A program made the translations under genes and the position numbers. From Pseudomonas serboccidentalis (lineage in GTDB: Bacteria; Pseudomonadota; Gammaproteobacteria; Pseudomonadales; Pseudomonadaceae), in NCBI RefSeq assembly GCF_028830055.1, contig NZ_CP101655.1, positions 1,618,880-1,682,879 on the forward strand: 64,000 nt of DNA. Direction: 5' to 3'. Of the stretch, positions 1 through 9,051 are shown in pieces (position 1 is the stretch's first letter; every line of letters begins with the position of its first letter). The notes under the pieces were generated by a model. The model searched no databases. It was given only the letters and a program-made list of their open reading frames with translations, and was not told where the DNA came from.

Positions 1-257
1 TCGGCCTTTGCCCGTTTCGGAAACTCGACTTTGAGTAAGCTGACTTCCCCACGCCACGCGTTGCCGCCAGTGGCCGAGACCCATTGGGAGTAACGTTCTT
101 CGATCTTTTTCTCAAGCTCATCGCGTTTGGTGGTCAGCTCGATGAATGCCTGAAAATCCTCGGTACCGGCGTACTGGTCATCGGGACTCAGCGCAAACCC
201 GGGAACTGCAATCCCGCACTCGGCAAGCTCCACGATGGCATTGATGTACTTGGACAT
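1..257 (-). CDS. Hypothetical protein, C-terminus cut by window edge
   Basis: An ATG at 257 opens a frame that runs off the left edge, leaving about 85 visible residues. It starts MSKYINAIVELAECG and contains a charged, probably helical stretch around residues 45-60 (KRDELEKKIEERY). I do not recognise the family. It is the last visible gene on the minus strand after the T6SS effector and the two DUF6708 genes, 89 bp beyond the nearer one, so it could be a further accessory or immunity gene of that module; that rests on position only. A short inverted repeat (TCAGGTC at 257-263, GACCTGA at 284-290) overlaps the start codon and could fold in the leader. Confidence 0.6.
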   Translation of the reverse strand, partial: MSKYINAIVELAECGIAVPGFALSPDDQYAGTEDFQAFIELTTKRDELEKKIEERYSQWVSATGGNAWRGEVSLLKVEFPKRAKA

Positions 258-346
258 CAGGTCTTTTGTAAAAGCTCAGACTTGACCTGACGGTTATCGG
301 GCTATCTGATTTCTGGCAACTATATAGCTCAGCTATTTGTTAATTC

Positions 347-1423
347 CTATGCGTTGCTTTCGTTTAGGTTTGCCTTGAAGTACGTCATAAAATCCTGTCC
401 TTGAGCAAAGGCTTTTTCGATTTTCGCGCTTTGCTCTTTAAGCGCCGGGCTTGGCTTGCCCCATTGTTCAGGCGGAAGAGGTTTGGACCACTCAGCAATG
501 GATTCAGGTAGAGATTTCATGCCGAAACGATGGTCCCATTCTGCTACCCAATACGGAAAACGCCACCAAGTGATCAAATGTGTCAGGTACCACCAACCAA
601 CGTCTAAAGCGGAACGTTCGTTGTGCTGGTATTCCTCGTGCATGTCTTGTCGTTTTTTATCAAAGGTGTGGCGACCCTCGTAGGGTGCCTTGCCTGGGCA
701 GAACTCTGGACCTTTTTCCATATAGATCCGTATGGCTTCCCACTTACCCAAGGCATGGGCAGGAGTCATGACCTCCTGTGTGAAAAAGTGCACCGTATCG
801 GCCTTGGGATTATCTATGGCCATGCCAAAGGTGTAGCTACTGATTACGCCTACTCCAGTGAATCCGGTGCTGACTGAGATCCACGCAACCGTGTCTTCCC
901 AAGGCTGGATCACGGCTTCGTCGGAGCCATTCGGGAAGTAACAGACCTCTCGGCGTTGACGGTTAAATCGGATGGGTCTGGCGCGGGCTTTGTTCCTTGT
1001 GGTGCTGATAATCGCGTACAGGCCAATCAGCGCTGCGCCCCCTCCACACCAGAGCGCTAGTGATATTCCGAACTCAAAAAAATCGTTGAAGTAAAACCAG
1101 AAGCTTCTGCCGAATGGGTTTATGAATGCTGCGAAGCCCATCAATGTTGGGAGAACCAATAGACAAACGATAGCTACGACTGTTGGGAGTGATACAGCTA
1201 ATCGTGCTTGGAAAGACTTGGTGAGATTGCTGCTACCCAAGTCCAGATAGGTGTCGTTGACTTCAACAAAACTTCCACCGAGATCCACTGGGATTTGCCC
1301 GGTCGGAACTGGCAGCGGTGAGAAAAATAATGCTTCACCTGTGGCAAAACGACGAGTTTCACCTGCCGTGGGGCGGTGATTTTTAAGATCAAGTTCGACT
1401 TGCTGTTCAGGTTTGGATGGCAT
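347..1423 (-). CDS. DUF6708 family protein, second tandem copy (T6SS effector neighbour)
   Basis: A 358-aa protein closely similar over its length to the product of 1547-2644. Shared signatures are an N-terminal RRFATGEALFFSP-type segment, then DLGGSFVEVND, and later RFNRQRREVCYFP and VHFFTQEVMTP. Two hydrophobic segments near residues 75-100 and 120-150 suggest an inner-membrane protein with most of its mass on one side. I recognise the pattern as DUF6708, a family often found beside VgrG and VasX-like T6SS effectors. A role as immunity or accessory protein is inferred from context. The ATG at 1423 is preferred over an upstream TTG because it matches the paralogue's N-terminus. The two copies differ most at the extreme termini. 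Confidence 0.8.
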   Translation of the reverse strand: MPSKPEQQVELDLKNHRPTAGETRRFATGEALFFSPLPVPTGQIPVDLGGSFVEVNDTYLDLGSSNLTKSFQARLAVSLPTVVAIVCLLVLPTLMGFAAFINPFGRSFWFYFNDFFEFGISLALWCGGGAALIGLYAIISTTRNKARARPIRFNRQRREVCYFPNGSDEAVIQPWEDTVAWISVSTGFTGVGVISSYTFGMAIDNPKADTVHFFTQEVMTPAHALGKWEAIRIYMEKGPEFCPGKAPYEGRHTFDKKRQDMHEEYQHNERSALDVGWWYLTHLITWWRFPYWVAEWDHRFGMKSLPESIAEWSKPLPPEQWGKPSPALKEQSAKIEKAFAQGQDFMTYFKANLNESNA

Positions 1424-1471
1424 GCAATTCAACCGAGAAAGTGTAGGCGGTTTAGGCAACTACAGCAAAGC

Positions 1472-1522
1472 AAAGGTGACAGATTTATTTTCTAAAAATA
1501 CATCTATCACCCTGTCACCTTT
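1472..1522. repeat. Inverted repeat between the two DUF6708 genes
   Basis: AAAGGTGACAG (1472-1482) is matched exactly by CTGTCACCTTT (1512-1522), with a 29-nt AT-rich spacer. It lies in the 123-bp gap between the DUF6708 copies. The long spacer and the lack of a T-run make a classical terminator unlikely; an operator or a recombination relic is possible. Confidence 0.55.
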
Positions 1523-1546
1523 TGCTCTCTTGGCTCCTACGCCTCG

Positions 1547-2644
1547 TTAATTATGCTGTGCTTCCTGTTCCGTTGATGAGCGCTCTAGATCTATTTTGAA
1601 GTAACTCATGAAATCTTGACCACGAGCAAAAGCTTTTTCGATTTTTGCTGACTGTTCTTTCAACGCTGCGCTCGGTTGTGCCCACTGTTCGGGTGGAAGC
1701 TCTTCTGACCACCTTTCAACTGACTCGGGAAATCCTTTCATGCTGTAGCGGTGATCCCATTCCGCTATCCAGTACGGAAGACGCCACAACGTAATTAAGT
1801 GAGTCAAATACCACCATGCCACACCCAGTGCAGAGCGCTCCTTGTGTTGGTATTCCTCTCGCATGTCATCGCGTTCTTTATTGAAACTATGACTGCCCTC
1901 AAAAGGGGCCTGGCCGGGGCAGAATTGAGTGCCCTTTTCCATGTAGATGCGGATGGCTTCCCATTTTCCTAAACCATGAATAGGTGTCATTACCTCTTGA
2001 TTCAGAAAGTGTACCGTATCAGCCTTGGGGTTATCGATGGCCATGCCAAAGGTATAATTTCTCATTACACCTACTCCCGTAACTCCCGTACTTATTGAAA
2101 GCCAGGCGACAGTATCTTCCCAAGGTTGGATTATCGGTTCATCAGAGCCGTCAGGAAAAAAACAGACCTCACGCCGTTGGCGATTAAATCGAATTGGACG
2201 AGCTCTTGATTTTTTGAGGGTACTGCTGATTACTACATAGCTACCGAGGATCGCCACTCCCCCAGCGCACCAGATAGATAGTCGCAAGCCAAACTCAAAA
2301 AAATCGCTAAAGTACCACCAGAAACTGCGACCAAAGGGATTATTGATTCCAGCGAGGCCTGCAAGTGTTGGAACAATTAATAAACATGAAATGAGTACGA
2401 GCATTACACTTGCGATCATCACTCTCGCTTGGAATGCCTTGTTCACATTACTACTGCCTACATCAAGAAACGTATCGTTTACTTCAATGAAGCTTCCTCC
2501 CAAATCCATGGGCGTTTGCCCCGTCGGAATTGGTTTCGGTGAGAAAAATATGGCTTCACCTGTAGCGAAGCGCCGGCGTTCTCCCGCAAAAGGTCGGTTT
2601 TGTTTGAAATCAAACTCATCGTTTTTCTTAAGGTTCGAATACAT
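1547..2644 (-). CDS. DUF6708 family protein, first tandem copy (T6SS effector neighbour)
   Basis: A 365-aa paralogue of the next gene downstream. Landmarks include RRRFATGEAIFFSP near the N-terminus, DLGGSFIEVND, RFNRQRREVCFFP and a tryptophan-rich stretch around WWYLTHLITLWR. Two hydrophobic segments lie in the first half. It begins with ATG only 4 nt after the stop of the VasX-like effector, so the two are almost certainly co-transcribed and probably translationally coupled, with AGG as a weak ribosome site. Tight coupling to a putative pore-forming effector fits an immunity or membrane-partner role, which is inference. Base composition is visibly lower in G+C than in vgrG and hcp. Confidence 0.82.
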   Translation of the reverse strand: MYSNLKKNDEFDFKQNRPFAGERRRFATGEAIFFSPKPIPTGQTPMDLGGSFIEVNDTFLDVGSSNVNKAFQARVMIASVMLVLISCLLIVPTLAGLAGINNPFGRSFWWYFSDFFEFGLRLSIWCAGGVAILGSYVVISSTLKKSRARPIRFNRQRREVCFFPDGSDEPIIQPWEDTVAWLSISTGVTGVGVMRNYTFGMAIDNPKADTVHFLNQEVMTPIHGLGKWEAIRIYMEKGTQFCPGQAPFEGSHSFNKERDDMREEYQHKERSALGVAWWYLTHLITLWRLPYWIAEWDHRYSMKGFPESVERWSEELPPEQWAQPSAALKEQSAKIEKAFARGQDFMSYFKIDLERSSTEQEAQHN

Positions 2645-2648
2645 GCTT

Positions 2649-5600
2649 TCAACCTGTCAGGTTTGGAGAACTCAAGGCTTCACTGTTGATTACTAACCAT
2701 GGAGCATCGGATGCTCGAGTTCGTAGTACTGAAACTGGTGAAAACGGCTTGCCACTTTGGGCGTTAAGCGTAACAGACTCGAAGCGCTTTTCTCGAAATA
2801 TCTCTTCGCCTGCCACAGGGTGGTAGCGCAGAGCAATACCCATGCCATGTTGCGCATTGGTTTCATTCTGAAAAATCTCAAAGCCAAGTTTGAGTGGTGC
2901 ATCCAGAGCACTCAACAGATTGAGTTGATAGAGCATCGGCTCACTCCACGGCTCCCAGTCATTGCGTTGGTGGTTAGTAAGCCAGTAGGCACTTAATCCC
3001 AAGCCCACCTCATCCAGTTCTCGAATAGTCAATCCTGGGAAATGTAATATAACCATAGGTTTGTTGTTTACTTGTTGTAGCGCTACTTGCGGCGCGGAAC
3101 TGATATCGGCTAGTAAAAGACGTTCCTCAATCATGCTGCGGTTGGCGTTATTTTTACCCCAAGGACCTTTTTGTAGCCATTTGTCCAGTTCGCTTTTATT
3201 GTTTCGGTTATATAACCACTCTCCACCAAGCTGTAAGCCAGTCAACACAAGTCCAATTAGGTTTGCTCGAGCAGCAACGCTAAGCAGCCTTCCTCCAGCT
3301 GTTACCCATGCTAAGGAACGCGCCTGATTAGTAGTGGTGACGACATCCATAAGGTGCTTGCCACTGCGAGCAAATGCCCAGCCATTGACGATCAGTTGTC
3401 CCGAGTCGCCAGCCAGAGTCATACTGGCACCGGCCAGCTTGGCTCCATCACCTGAGCGAAGAGCTTCAGTCCATCTTGCCGCAGAGCCTTTTTCGCCGTA
3501 AATACCAGTGCCAGCTGCAATAGTGCTAAAAACATATGCAAAGGGGCTTAAAGCACCTGTGATTCTACCCAGTCTAGCTGCCAGTTTTATTTTTCCAGCA
3601 GCACTGGAGTAGTTTTCTATTGCAAGAGACAGACTAGTGATAGCGATGCCTTGGACGGCAGCGAAGGTGCCTCCTGCCATAGAAAAGAAGGAATTAAATA
3701 AAGCTAATTTGTCTGAAGCGTCCGCTTCTTTTTTGAGAGAGTATTCACTAGATACTCTAACAAAGCTGATTATTTGCATCACTGCCGCTGCCGAAGCGAA
3801 CAAATCCCCGCCAGCTGACTTAAATACTTCTCGACTTAATCCTTTAAGCGGTTTTTTGAGGCGGTAGTCGTCAACCATTCGTTCGAACTCCAAGACCTGT
3901 GCATTGGTCAGGCCTTTAATCTTGAACGCTGCCTTTCCTGGTCCTTCGCCAACTGGGCTCATCGCACGGGCCACTCTGGTTTCTAATGGGCCAACCGTTT
4001 GTTGCAACGATTTTCGACGCTCTATTAGGCTCTTGTGAGTGCCTTTGGCCGTTACTCCCTTTCGCTCATTGGCAAGTGTTTGACGAATCTGATTTTTCAA
4101 TGCGCTCATCTGTCGACGCAGATCAGTCAGCTTTTCCATGTCAGCCTTAAAGGTGTCAATCTGGCTGGCGGAGGCAAACTCTAGTGTAATGCCTCCTTTG
4201 CCAAAGGCTCGCAGTACATCAACCCATGCTGAGTTGGGGATGTTGCGCAACAATTTGGCTGGATCCACAGGTTGCCCGCTTCGCAGTGCCTTGATGGATT
4301 CGTCCATTGCATCTGCTAGGCGAAGTTGCTTAGCCGGCTCATAGGCTGTATTTCGCATTTGATCAAAAGTAATACCGTTTTCACTCAAATGCATGGAGGC
4401 AGCGAGATGTTGTGTTAGCAGGTTGCCAAATTTTCCGCTGAGCTCCTGAGCACCCTCGTAATCTTTTGCCGCCATTTTAGTATCGCGTACTGACTTGATT
4501 GCCGAAGCAATTTTTGCGTCCAAGTCCTTTTGGTCGGTTAAGCTAAGAGTGAAGTAGGTCGGGACTGTGAAGCCCGGTTGTTTGTTAATAAGGTCTGCTA
4601 GTTTTTCAGTCGATTTTTCTGTGCGGCAAATGTCTTTTATACATGCGTATTCGGTTGCCAGCGAGGCTTCCAACTGTATGCCGAATTTTGGGTCGAAGTA
4701 CCAGCCTGCGCGATGGAATCGTTGCTCACTTATCAAGCCGATTCGATCATTGGTAATTAAATCTAGGCGCTTGTTCCAGCGATTGAGCTGAGCTCTTTGA
4801 TGTTTCAGGAATGACTCCATGGCGGGTCGATCAATAAGATCGTTGATTCCCTCCTGACCCATTTTGGCGCCGTTTAGTGCGTCGTCAGCATTTTCTTCGA
4901 TGGTTTCGATCAAGTCTTCATACTTTGGGTACAGAAGGCCAAGACTGGTGCGCATGCGCATTTTCGAGGCCGATATTGCTCCGCGCTGGCTGCCTGCTCC
5001 GGACCATTGAGTCTGATTTTTCGTATTGACATAGTCCACGATCGATTGGCGTTGCTCAGGACTTGTTTCATCGCTGAGTTTGCTGAAACGCGGATCCCCT
5101 TGCGCGGCGCTAATTAGCGTATCGCCCGTGACGGTGTAAAGTGTCTCGATATAGGATCCAAACACATATTTCTTTTGGTTCGTTTCAGCGTCACTCCAGT
5201 CAATGAGCCAGCCGCTGACTAAATCCTGATGCTCTGCTAAATCGCGCAACACTCCCAAGTCATCCTGCACGATCAGATACAAATGGTCGCGCTCATATTC
5301 TGCTTTGACTTGTTTCTTTACTAAGCCGAGTTGAGTTTTTTTGAAGCATGCCGTCTGCTCCCACAAGTAATCTTTACTTTCTTCAGGCTTCGCCCCTGCA
5401 ATAGCTGGATCTTTGCTCGGTTCTTCAGCAACTTCCGCAATCCATTTTTTAGCTTGGCTTTCGGTCAGTAGGTCGGTCGTACCTTTTTCGGGATCGGCGT
5501 TAGTCAGGTCAATCTTCTGCATGAAATATTCACGCTCAGATCTATGCTTAATGACCTGCGCACATTTGGCGGCAGTCCACTGCACTTCGGAATAGTTCAC

Positions 5601-5990
5601 ATAGAGTTTGCTTAAGCGTGGAAAAATCAGTGTGGCTTCGCCCACATTGCTTTCACGCTTGTTTGCGGTTATTTCGCCTTTTTCCCAGAGCAGTTGCGTC
5701 ACGATACCGTTTTGCACACGGTATTCATGAAGAACCGCTTCGGGCTTTTTTTCGGTGATAACGTAAAGCCATCCGTCGCGGATCAAACGAATACCCAGCG
5801 GGCGCGACTCCAATTTGTACGGCATAGCCAGCGCACTCGATGGATCTAGCCTTTCCACAATTCCGTAACGTAACGGAATGAGCTGGATCTTGGCTTTCAT
5901 CAGCGAACAGCCGCCCAAAGCGCATTTGCCATCGTCCCGGCTTTTTGCAGCGTTGTTCGGGTTTTTTGCTGCCGATGTTGGCGTTGTCAT
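2649..5990 (-). CDS. T6SS effector, VasX / BTH_I2691 family, putative pore-forming toxin
   Basis: A 1113-aa protein. The N-terminal portion (about 25-200) resembles the VasX N-terminal region: a cysteine pair CALGGC, then LIPLRYGIVERLD, a RPLGIRLIRDGWLYV stretch and EYRV, as in effectors that ride on VgrG through adaptor proteins. The middle is long and helical. Between roughly 700 and 930 there are several Gly/Ala-rich hydrophobic segments consistent with membrane insertion. No nuclease, lipase or peptidase motif is visible. Its ATG overlaps the TGA of the DUF4123 adaptor gene, and the DUF6708 gene follows after 4 nt. Known VasX-like proteins depolarise target membranes; that activity is inferred here. 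The gene has lower G+C than vgrG, which suggests modular acquisition. Confidence 0.85.
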   Translation of the reverse strand: MTTPTSAAKNPNNAAKSRDDGKCALGGCSLMKAKIQLIPLRYGIVERLDPSSALAMPYKLESRPLGIRLIRDGWLYVITEKKPEAVLHEYRVQNGIVTQLLWEKGEITANKRESNVGEATLIFPRLSKLYVNYSEVQWTAAKCAQVIKHRSEREYFMQKIDLTNADPEKGTTDLLTESQAKKWIAEVAEEPSKDPAIAGAKPEESKDYLWEQTACFKKTQLGLVKKQVKAEYERDHLYLIVQDDLGVLRDLAEHQDLVSGWLIDWSDAETNQKKYVFGSYIETLYTVTGDTLISAAQGDPRFSKLSDETSPEQRQSIVDYVNTKNQTQWSGAGSQRGAISASKMRMRTSLGLLYPKYEDLIETIEENADDALNGAKMGQEGINDLIDRPAMESFLKHQRAQLNRWNKRLDLITNDRIGLISEQRFHRAGWYFDPKFGIQLEASLATEYACIKDICRTEKSTEKLADLINKQPGFTVPTYFTLSLTDQKDLDAKIASAIKSVRDTKMAAKDYEGAQELSGKFGNLLTQHLAASMHLSENGITFDQMRNTAYEPAKQLRLADAMDESIKALRSGQPVDPAKLLRNIPNSAWVDVLRAFGKGGITLEFASASQIDTFKADMEKLTDLRRQMSALKNQIRQTLANERKGVTAKGTHKSLIERRKSLQQTVGPLETRVARAMSPVGEGPGKAAFKIKGLTNAQVLEFERMVDDYRLKKPLKGLSREVFKSAGGDLFASAAAVMQIISFVRVSSEYSLKKEADASDKLALFNSFFSMAGGTFAAVQGIAITSLSLAIENYSSAAGKIKLAARLGRITGALSPFAYVFSTIAAGTGIYGEKGSAARWTEALRSGDGAKLAGASMTLAGDSGQLIVNGWAFARSGKHLMDVVTTTNQARSLAWVTAGGRLLSVAARANLIGLVLTGLQLGGEWLYNRNNKSELDKWLQKGPWGKNNANRSMIEERLLLADISSAPQVALQQVNNKPMVILHFPGLTIRELDEVGLGLSAYWLTNHQRNDWEPWSEPMLYQLNLLSALDAPLKLGFEIFQNETNAQHGMGIALRYHPVAGEEIFREKRFESVTLNAQSGKPFSPVSVLRTRASDAPWLVINSEALSSPNLTG

Positions 5991-6886
5991 CCTTGGCTCC
6001 TGTTCAGGGTTGCAGCCCGTTCCTGGGCAATATCAGCGACCCTTTCGAGTCGTTGTGCAGGCGTTTGTTCCGACGGGGTTTTGAGTATGGCGTCGAGGTC
6101 TGGATGTTCTTCCAGTGCTCGCTCGCCAAGGAACCCGTGAATGTTGGCGTAGAGGGTGATATCGAGTTCGGTGTTGAAGCCGCGATCATAGGAGGTCGAC
6201 GCCAGCGCATGCAGGTGTTCCCAGCGTTGCCGTGGAGTCGACTGTGCCTGATAGCTTGGAAAATATTCTTGCATGTGTGCATCGAGACGCATCACAACAT
6301 TGCGAAAGTTCACCTCGTCCAGTTGACTGAGTTGTGCGTCGCTCAATCGATAGCGTTTGCTGTGGTCGGGGTTAGGAGCGTTGCCCGGCCTATTGTTGAT
6401 GTACCAGCAATCCAGTGCTGCATCGGCAGTAACGATTTGTTTGCAGGGGCCGAATAGGGTCGAATCCTTGATGGTTTCTGCGTGAGCGAGCAGTGCGTGG
6501 GTTACGGCCGGGTCTGCGATGCGCAACAGCACTTCCTCGCCCAGTGGGTGCATGACGCTGGTGAGCCAGCGAAAGTGTGCGACCAGTTGATCCCATGATT
6601 GATCGCTAAACACCAAGTGCCCCCATTCCTGACGCGATGCGTTCAGGAACCGGGTCAGGATCGGGTTGTTCTGTGCTTTTATTTGCACGAGGCATGGGGA
6701 GATATCGCCCAGTCCTGCCCAACGAGTCCCAAGATAAAGCGGCTCGAACTCAGGGTTTTCCGTCCACTGATACAGGTGCTGCGGAAGCTTCTCAACGCTG
6801 ACACCATCAAGCAGTAGACCTACCGTGCCATTCCATGGAAAGCCTTGGGGGAGGCCGTTTTCCAATGGAAATTCCGACTTAAGCAT
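5987..6886 (-). CDS. DUF4123 domain T6SS effector adaptor (Tap/TEC type)
   Basis: A 299-aa protein with the DUF4123 layout: an N-terminal region LLLDGVSVEKLPQHLY, then FEPLYLGTRW, PCLVQI, a WGHLVFSDQSWDQLVAHFRWL segment split by family-typical tryptophans, and HPLGEEVLLRIADP. Family members act as chaperones that load a cognate effector onto the VgrG tip. The ATG at 6886 has a strong GGAGG seven bases upstream. The gene overlaps the vgrG end by 8 nt and its own TGA overlaps the effector ATG, the expected vgrG-adaptor-effector order. An upstream in-frame start exists inside vgrG but lacks a ribosome site. Confidence 0.88.
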   Translation of the reverse strand: MLKSEFPLENGLPQGFPWNGTVGLLLDGVSVEKLPQHLYQWTENPEFEPLYLGTRWAGLGDISPCLVQIKAQNNPILTRFLNASRQEWGHLVFSDQSWDQLVAHFRWLTSVMHPLGEEVLLRIADPAVTHALLAHAETIKDSTLFGPCKQIVTADAALDCWYINNRPGNAPNPDHSKRYRLSDAQLSQLDEVNFRNVVMRLDAHMQEYFPSYQAQSTPRQRWEHLHALASTSYDRGFNTELDITLYANIHGFLGERALEEHPDLDAILKTPSEQTPAQRLERVADIAQERAATLNRSQG

Positions 6887-8921
6887 TCTGTGCCTCCAAT
6901 TTGGCTTTCTCGCACACCGCACAAATCGGCTTCTTCTGCATCAACGCTTGCCGCTGCGCCGGCACCAGCAACTGCCCAGCCTTATCGGTATCCGCCTGCT
7001 TCAACGGCCCCGGCAATAACGGCGCCGCCCCCGTGCCACTGCCCGGACTACCCCCGGAGTTCATATTGATCACCGGCCCACTCATGGTCACGCCGCCAGC
7101 GTCGATCTTGATGAAGCTGCCGCCGCCGATCAGGGTCAACTCGGCGCCGGCTTCTAGCACGACTTTCATGCCGCTGCTCAGGTGGATTTCCTGGCCGGCG
7201 TCGATGAATTGGCCGGTGCCGATCTTGATGTGTTGGTTGACGCCCACGGTCAGGTGGTCGTTGGCGCGGGCTTCGACTTTGCGGTCGGCGTAGACGGTGT
7301 GGTGTTCTTCGGCCTTGAACTCGCTGTAGCTGTTCTGCTCGACGGTGTCGTGGCGTTCGTTGCCGACACGGATTTTCTGGTCGTGCTCGATGTTCTCGTC
7401 CCAGTCGCGCTGGGCGTGGAGGTAGATCTGCTCCTGACCTTTCTTGTCTTCGATGCGCAGTTCGTTGTAACCGCCACCGCCCATCGAGCTCAGGGTCTTG
7501 AAGGTGCTGCGGGTCTTGTTCGCCGGCAGCGCGTAGGGGACGGTGTTTTCCTTGTGGTACAGGCAGCCGCTGATCAGCGGTTGATCGGGGTCGCCTTCAA
7601 GGAAGGTGACCAGCACTTCCATGCCGATGCGCGGGATGGCGATGCCGCCGTACTGGGCGCCGGCCCAGGCGGATGAGACGCGCAGCCAGCAACTGGTCTT
7701 GTCGTCGGCCTGGCCTTCGCGGTCCCAGTGGAATTGCACTTTGACGCGGCCGTACTGGTCGCAGTGGATTTCTTCGCCTTTGGGGCCGGTGACCACGGCG
7801 CTCTGGCTGCCGAGGATGCGCGGTTTCGGGTGGCGCAGCGGTGGGCGGTTCGGTACGTCCCATGGGGTCGCCTGAAAGCGGTTGCGATAGCCTTGATGGA
7901 AGTCGTCTTTGAGTGCGGTGGTGTCACTGGTCACCGATTCTTCCAGCACTTGCGGCTGTTTGCCTTCGTGCAGGACTTCGGTGAGCAGCCACAGGTCGTT
8001 CCATTTGGCCTTCGGGTGCTCGGTCAGGGCGAGGAAATGGCCGCTGACCAGCAACGGCTGATCGCTTTTGCCTTCGGCGAGCTGGAAGTCGCTGCGGTGG
8101 CGTTCGAGGGCGCGTTTGGCCAGGTGCTTGCCGCGCTCGCGGTCGATGAAGCGGCCCGGGTAGTCGTAGTCTTCGAGGTCGGGCAGGGCGTCGCCACGGT
8201 TTTCGCTTTCCAGCGTCAGGCGCGGTTTTTCGAAGTCGTAATCGCGGCGCGTGGTACGACTGGTGCGGGTTTCCAGGCGCAGGTCGAAACGCTTGATCAC
8301 CGGGTTGCTGGCGACCATGCCGGAGTCTTGCTGGTAGGCCACAGGCTTGAGTTTCGGGAACACCGTCTGGTCATCGCCGAACACCAGCTTGTGCGCCGTG
8401 GCGCTGTGCTGGAAGTGGTAATGGATACCTTCTTCCTCGCACAGGCGCTGAATGAAATGCAGGTCCGATTCATCGTATTGCACGCAGTAGATGCGCTCGG
8501 GATAGATGGAACCGGTCTTGAATTCGTAGGCGTTGCTCTGGATGCCGTGCTCTTCGAGAACCATGCCGATGATTTTCGGCACCGTGAGGTTCTGGAAGAT
8601 GCGTTGATTGACGCGATGCGCCAGGTACGACAATTGCGGGCGCAGGGTCACCGAATAGCGCGTCAGGCGCTTGCCGGAATCGCCCTGGGCGGCGCGGTAG
8701 ATCTGACCGTGAATGCCGCTGCCATCGGGCGACAGTTGCAGGAAGGCCGGTTTGTGCAGCAGGGTTTCGAGGTCCAGCGACGGCTGCTCACTGACCAGCT
8801 CCACCTCGAACACAAAAGGCTGGCTGATGGCTTCCCGGCCGGTGAGGGTAAACACCTGAAAGTCGGCGGAAAGCCCTTCGATGGTCAGGGCAAAGTGAGT
8901 TTCATTGGCCGGCGCGAACAT
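6879..8921 (-). CDS. vgrG: T6SS spike protein VgrG
   Basis: A 680-aa VgrG/TssI. The N-terminal gp27-like part includes REAISQPFVFEVELVSE and the conserved ESDLHFIQRLCEEEGIHYHF. The central gp5/OB segment carries EIHCDQYGRVKVQFHWDREG, WLRVSSAWAG and GMEVLVTFLEGDPDQP. The C-terminal part is a DUF2345-like beta-helix (KVVLEAGAELTLIGGGSFIKI). A Gly/Pro-rich linker then leads to a short tail with a C-x2-C pair (ICAVCEK) and charged residues, perhaps the docking site for the adaptor and effector. I placed the start at ATG 8921, after AGG motifs; a start further upstream would add about 15 unlikely residues. It is separated from hcp by 130 bp. Confidence 0.95.
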   Translation of the reverse strand: MFAPANETHFALTIEGLSADFQVFTLTGREAISQPFVFEVELVSEQPSLDLETLLHKPAFLQLSPDGSGIHGQIYRAAQGDSGKRLTRYSVTLRPQLSYLAHRVNQRIFQNLTVPKIIGMVLEEHGIQSNAYEFKTGSIYPERIYCVQYDESDLHFIQRLCEEEGIHYHFQHSATAHKLVFGDDQTVFPKLKPVAYQQDSGMVASNPVIKRFDLRLETRTSRTTRRDYDFEKPRLTLESENRGDALPDLEDYDYPGRFIDRERGKHLAKRALERHRSDFQLAEGKSDQPLLVSGHFLALTEHPKAKWNDLWLLTEVLHEGKQPQVLEESVTSDTTALKDDFHQGYRNRFQATPWDVPNRPPLRHPKPRILGSQSAVVTGPKGEEIHCDQYGRVKVQFHWDREGQADDKTSCWLRVSSAWAGAQYGGIAIPRIGMEVLVTFLEGDPDQPLISGCLYHKENTVPYALPANKTRSTFKTLSSMGGGGYNELRIEDKKGQEQIYLHAQRDWDENIEHDQKIRVGNERHDTVEQNSYSEFKAEEHHTVYADRKVEARANDHLTVGVNQHIKIGTGQFIDAGQEIHLSSGMKVVLEAGAELTLIGGGSFIKIDAGGVTMSGPVINMNSGGSPGSGTGAAPLLPGPLKQADTDKAGQLLVPAQRQALMQKKPICAVCEKAKLEAQNA

Positions 8922-9051
8922 CCCTTGTTCCTCGTGCTGTACAGCGGCGTACGTCGACGACCGCAAGGCGGCTCAACTTACGCGAAATTCTGGAGGGCGA
9001 AAACAACATCGACCAGCAGAGCTGGCCGATGCTTGTAACGATCAGCCGTAA

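Noticed and set aside
7728..9038. Long plus-strand open frame (436 codons) opposite vgrG
   Set aside because: The opposite strand encodes a full VgrG with conserved motifs; the antisense frame stays open because of GC-rich codon bias.
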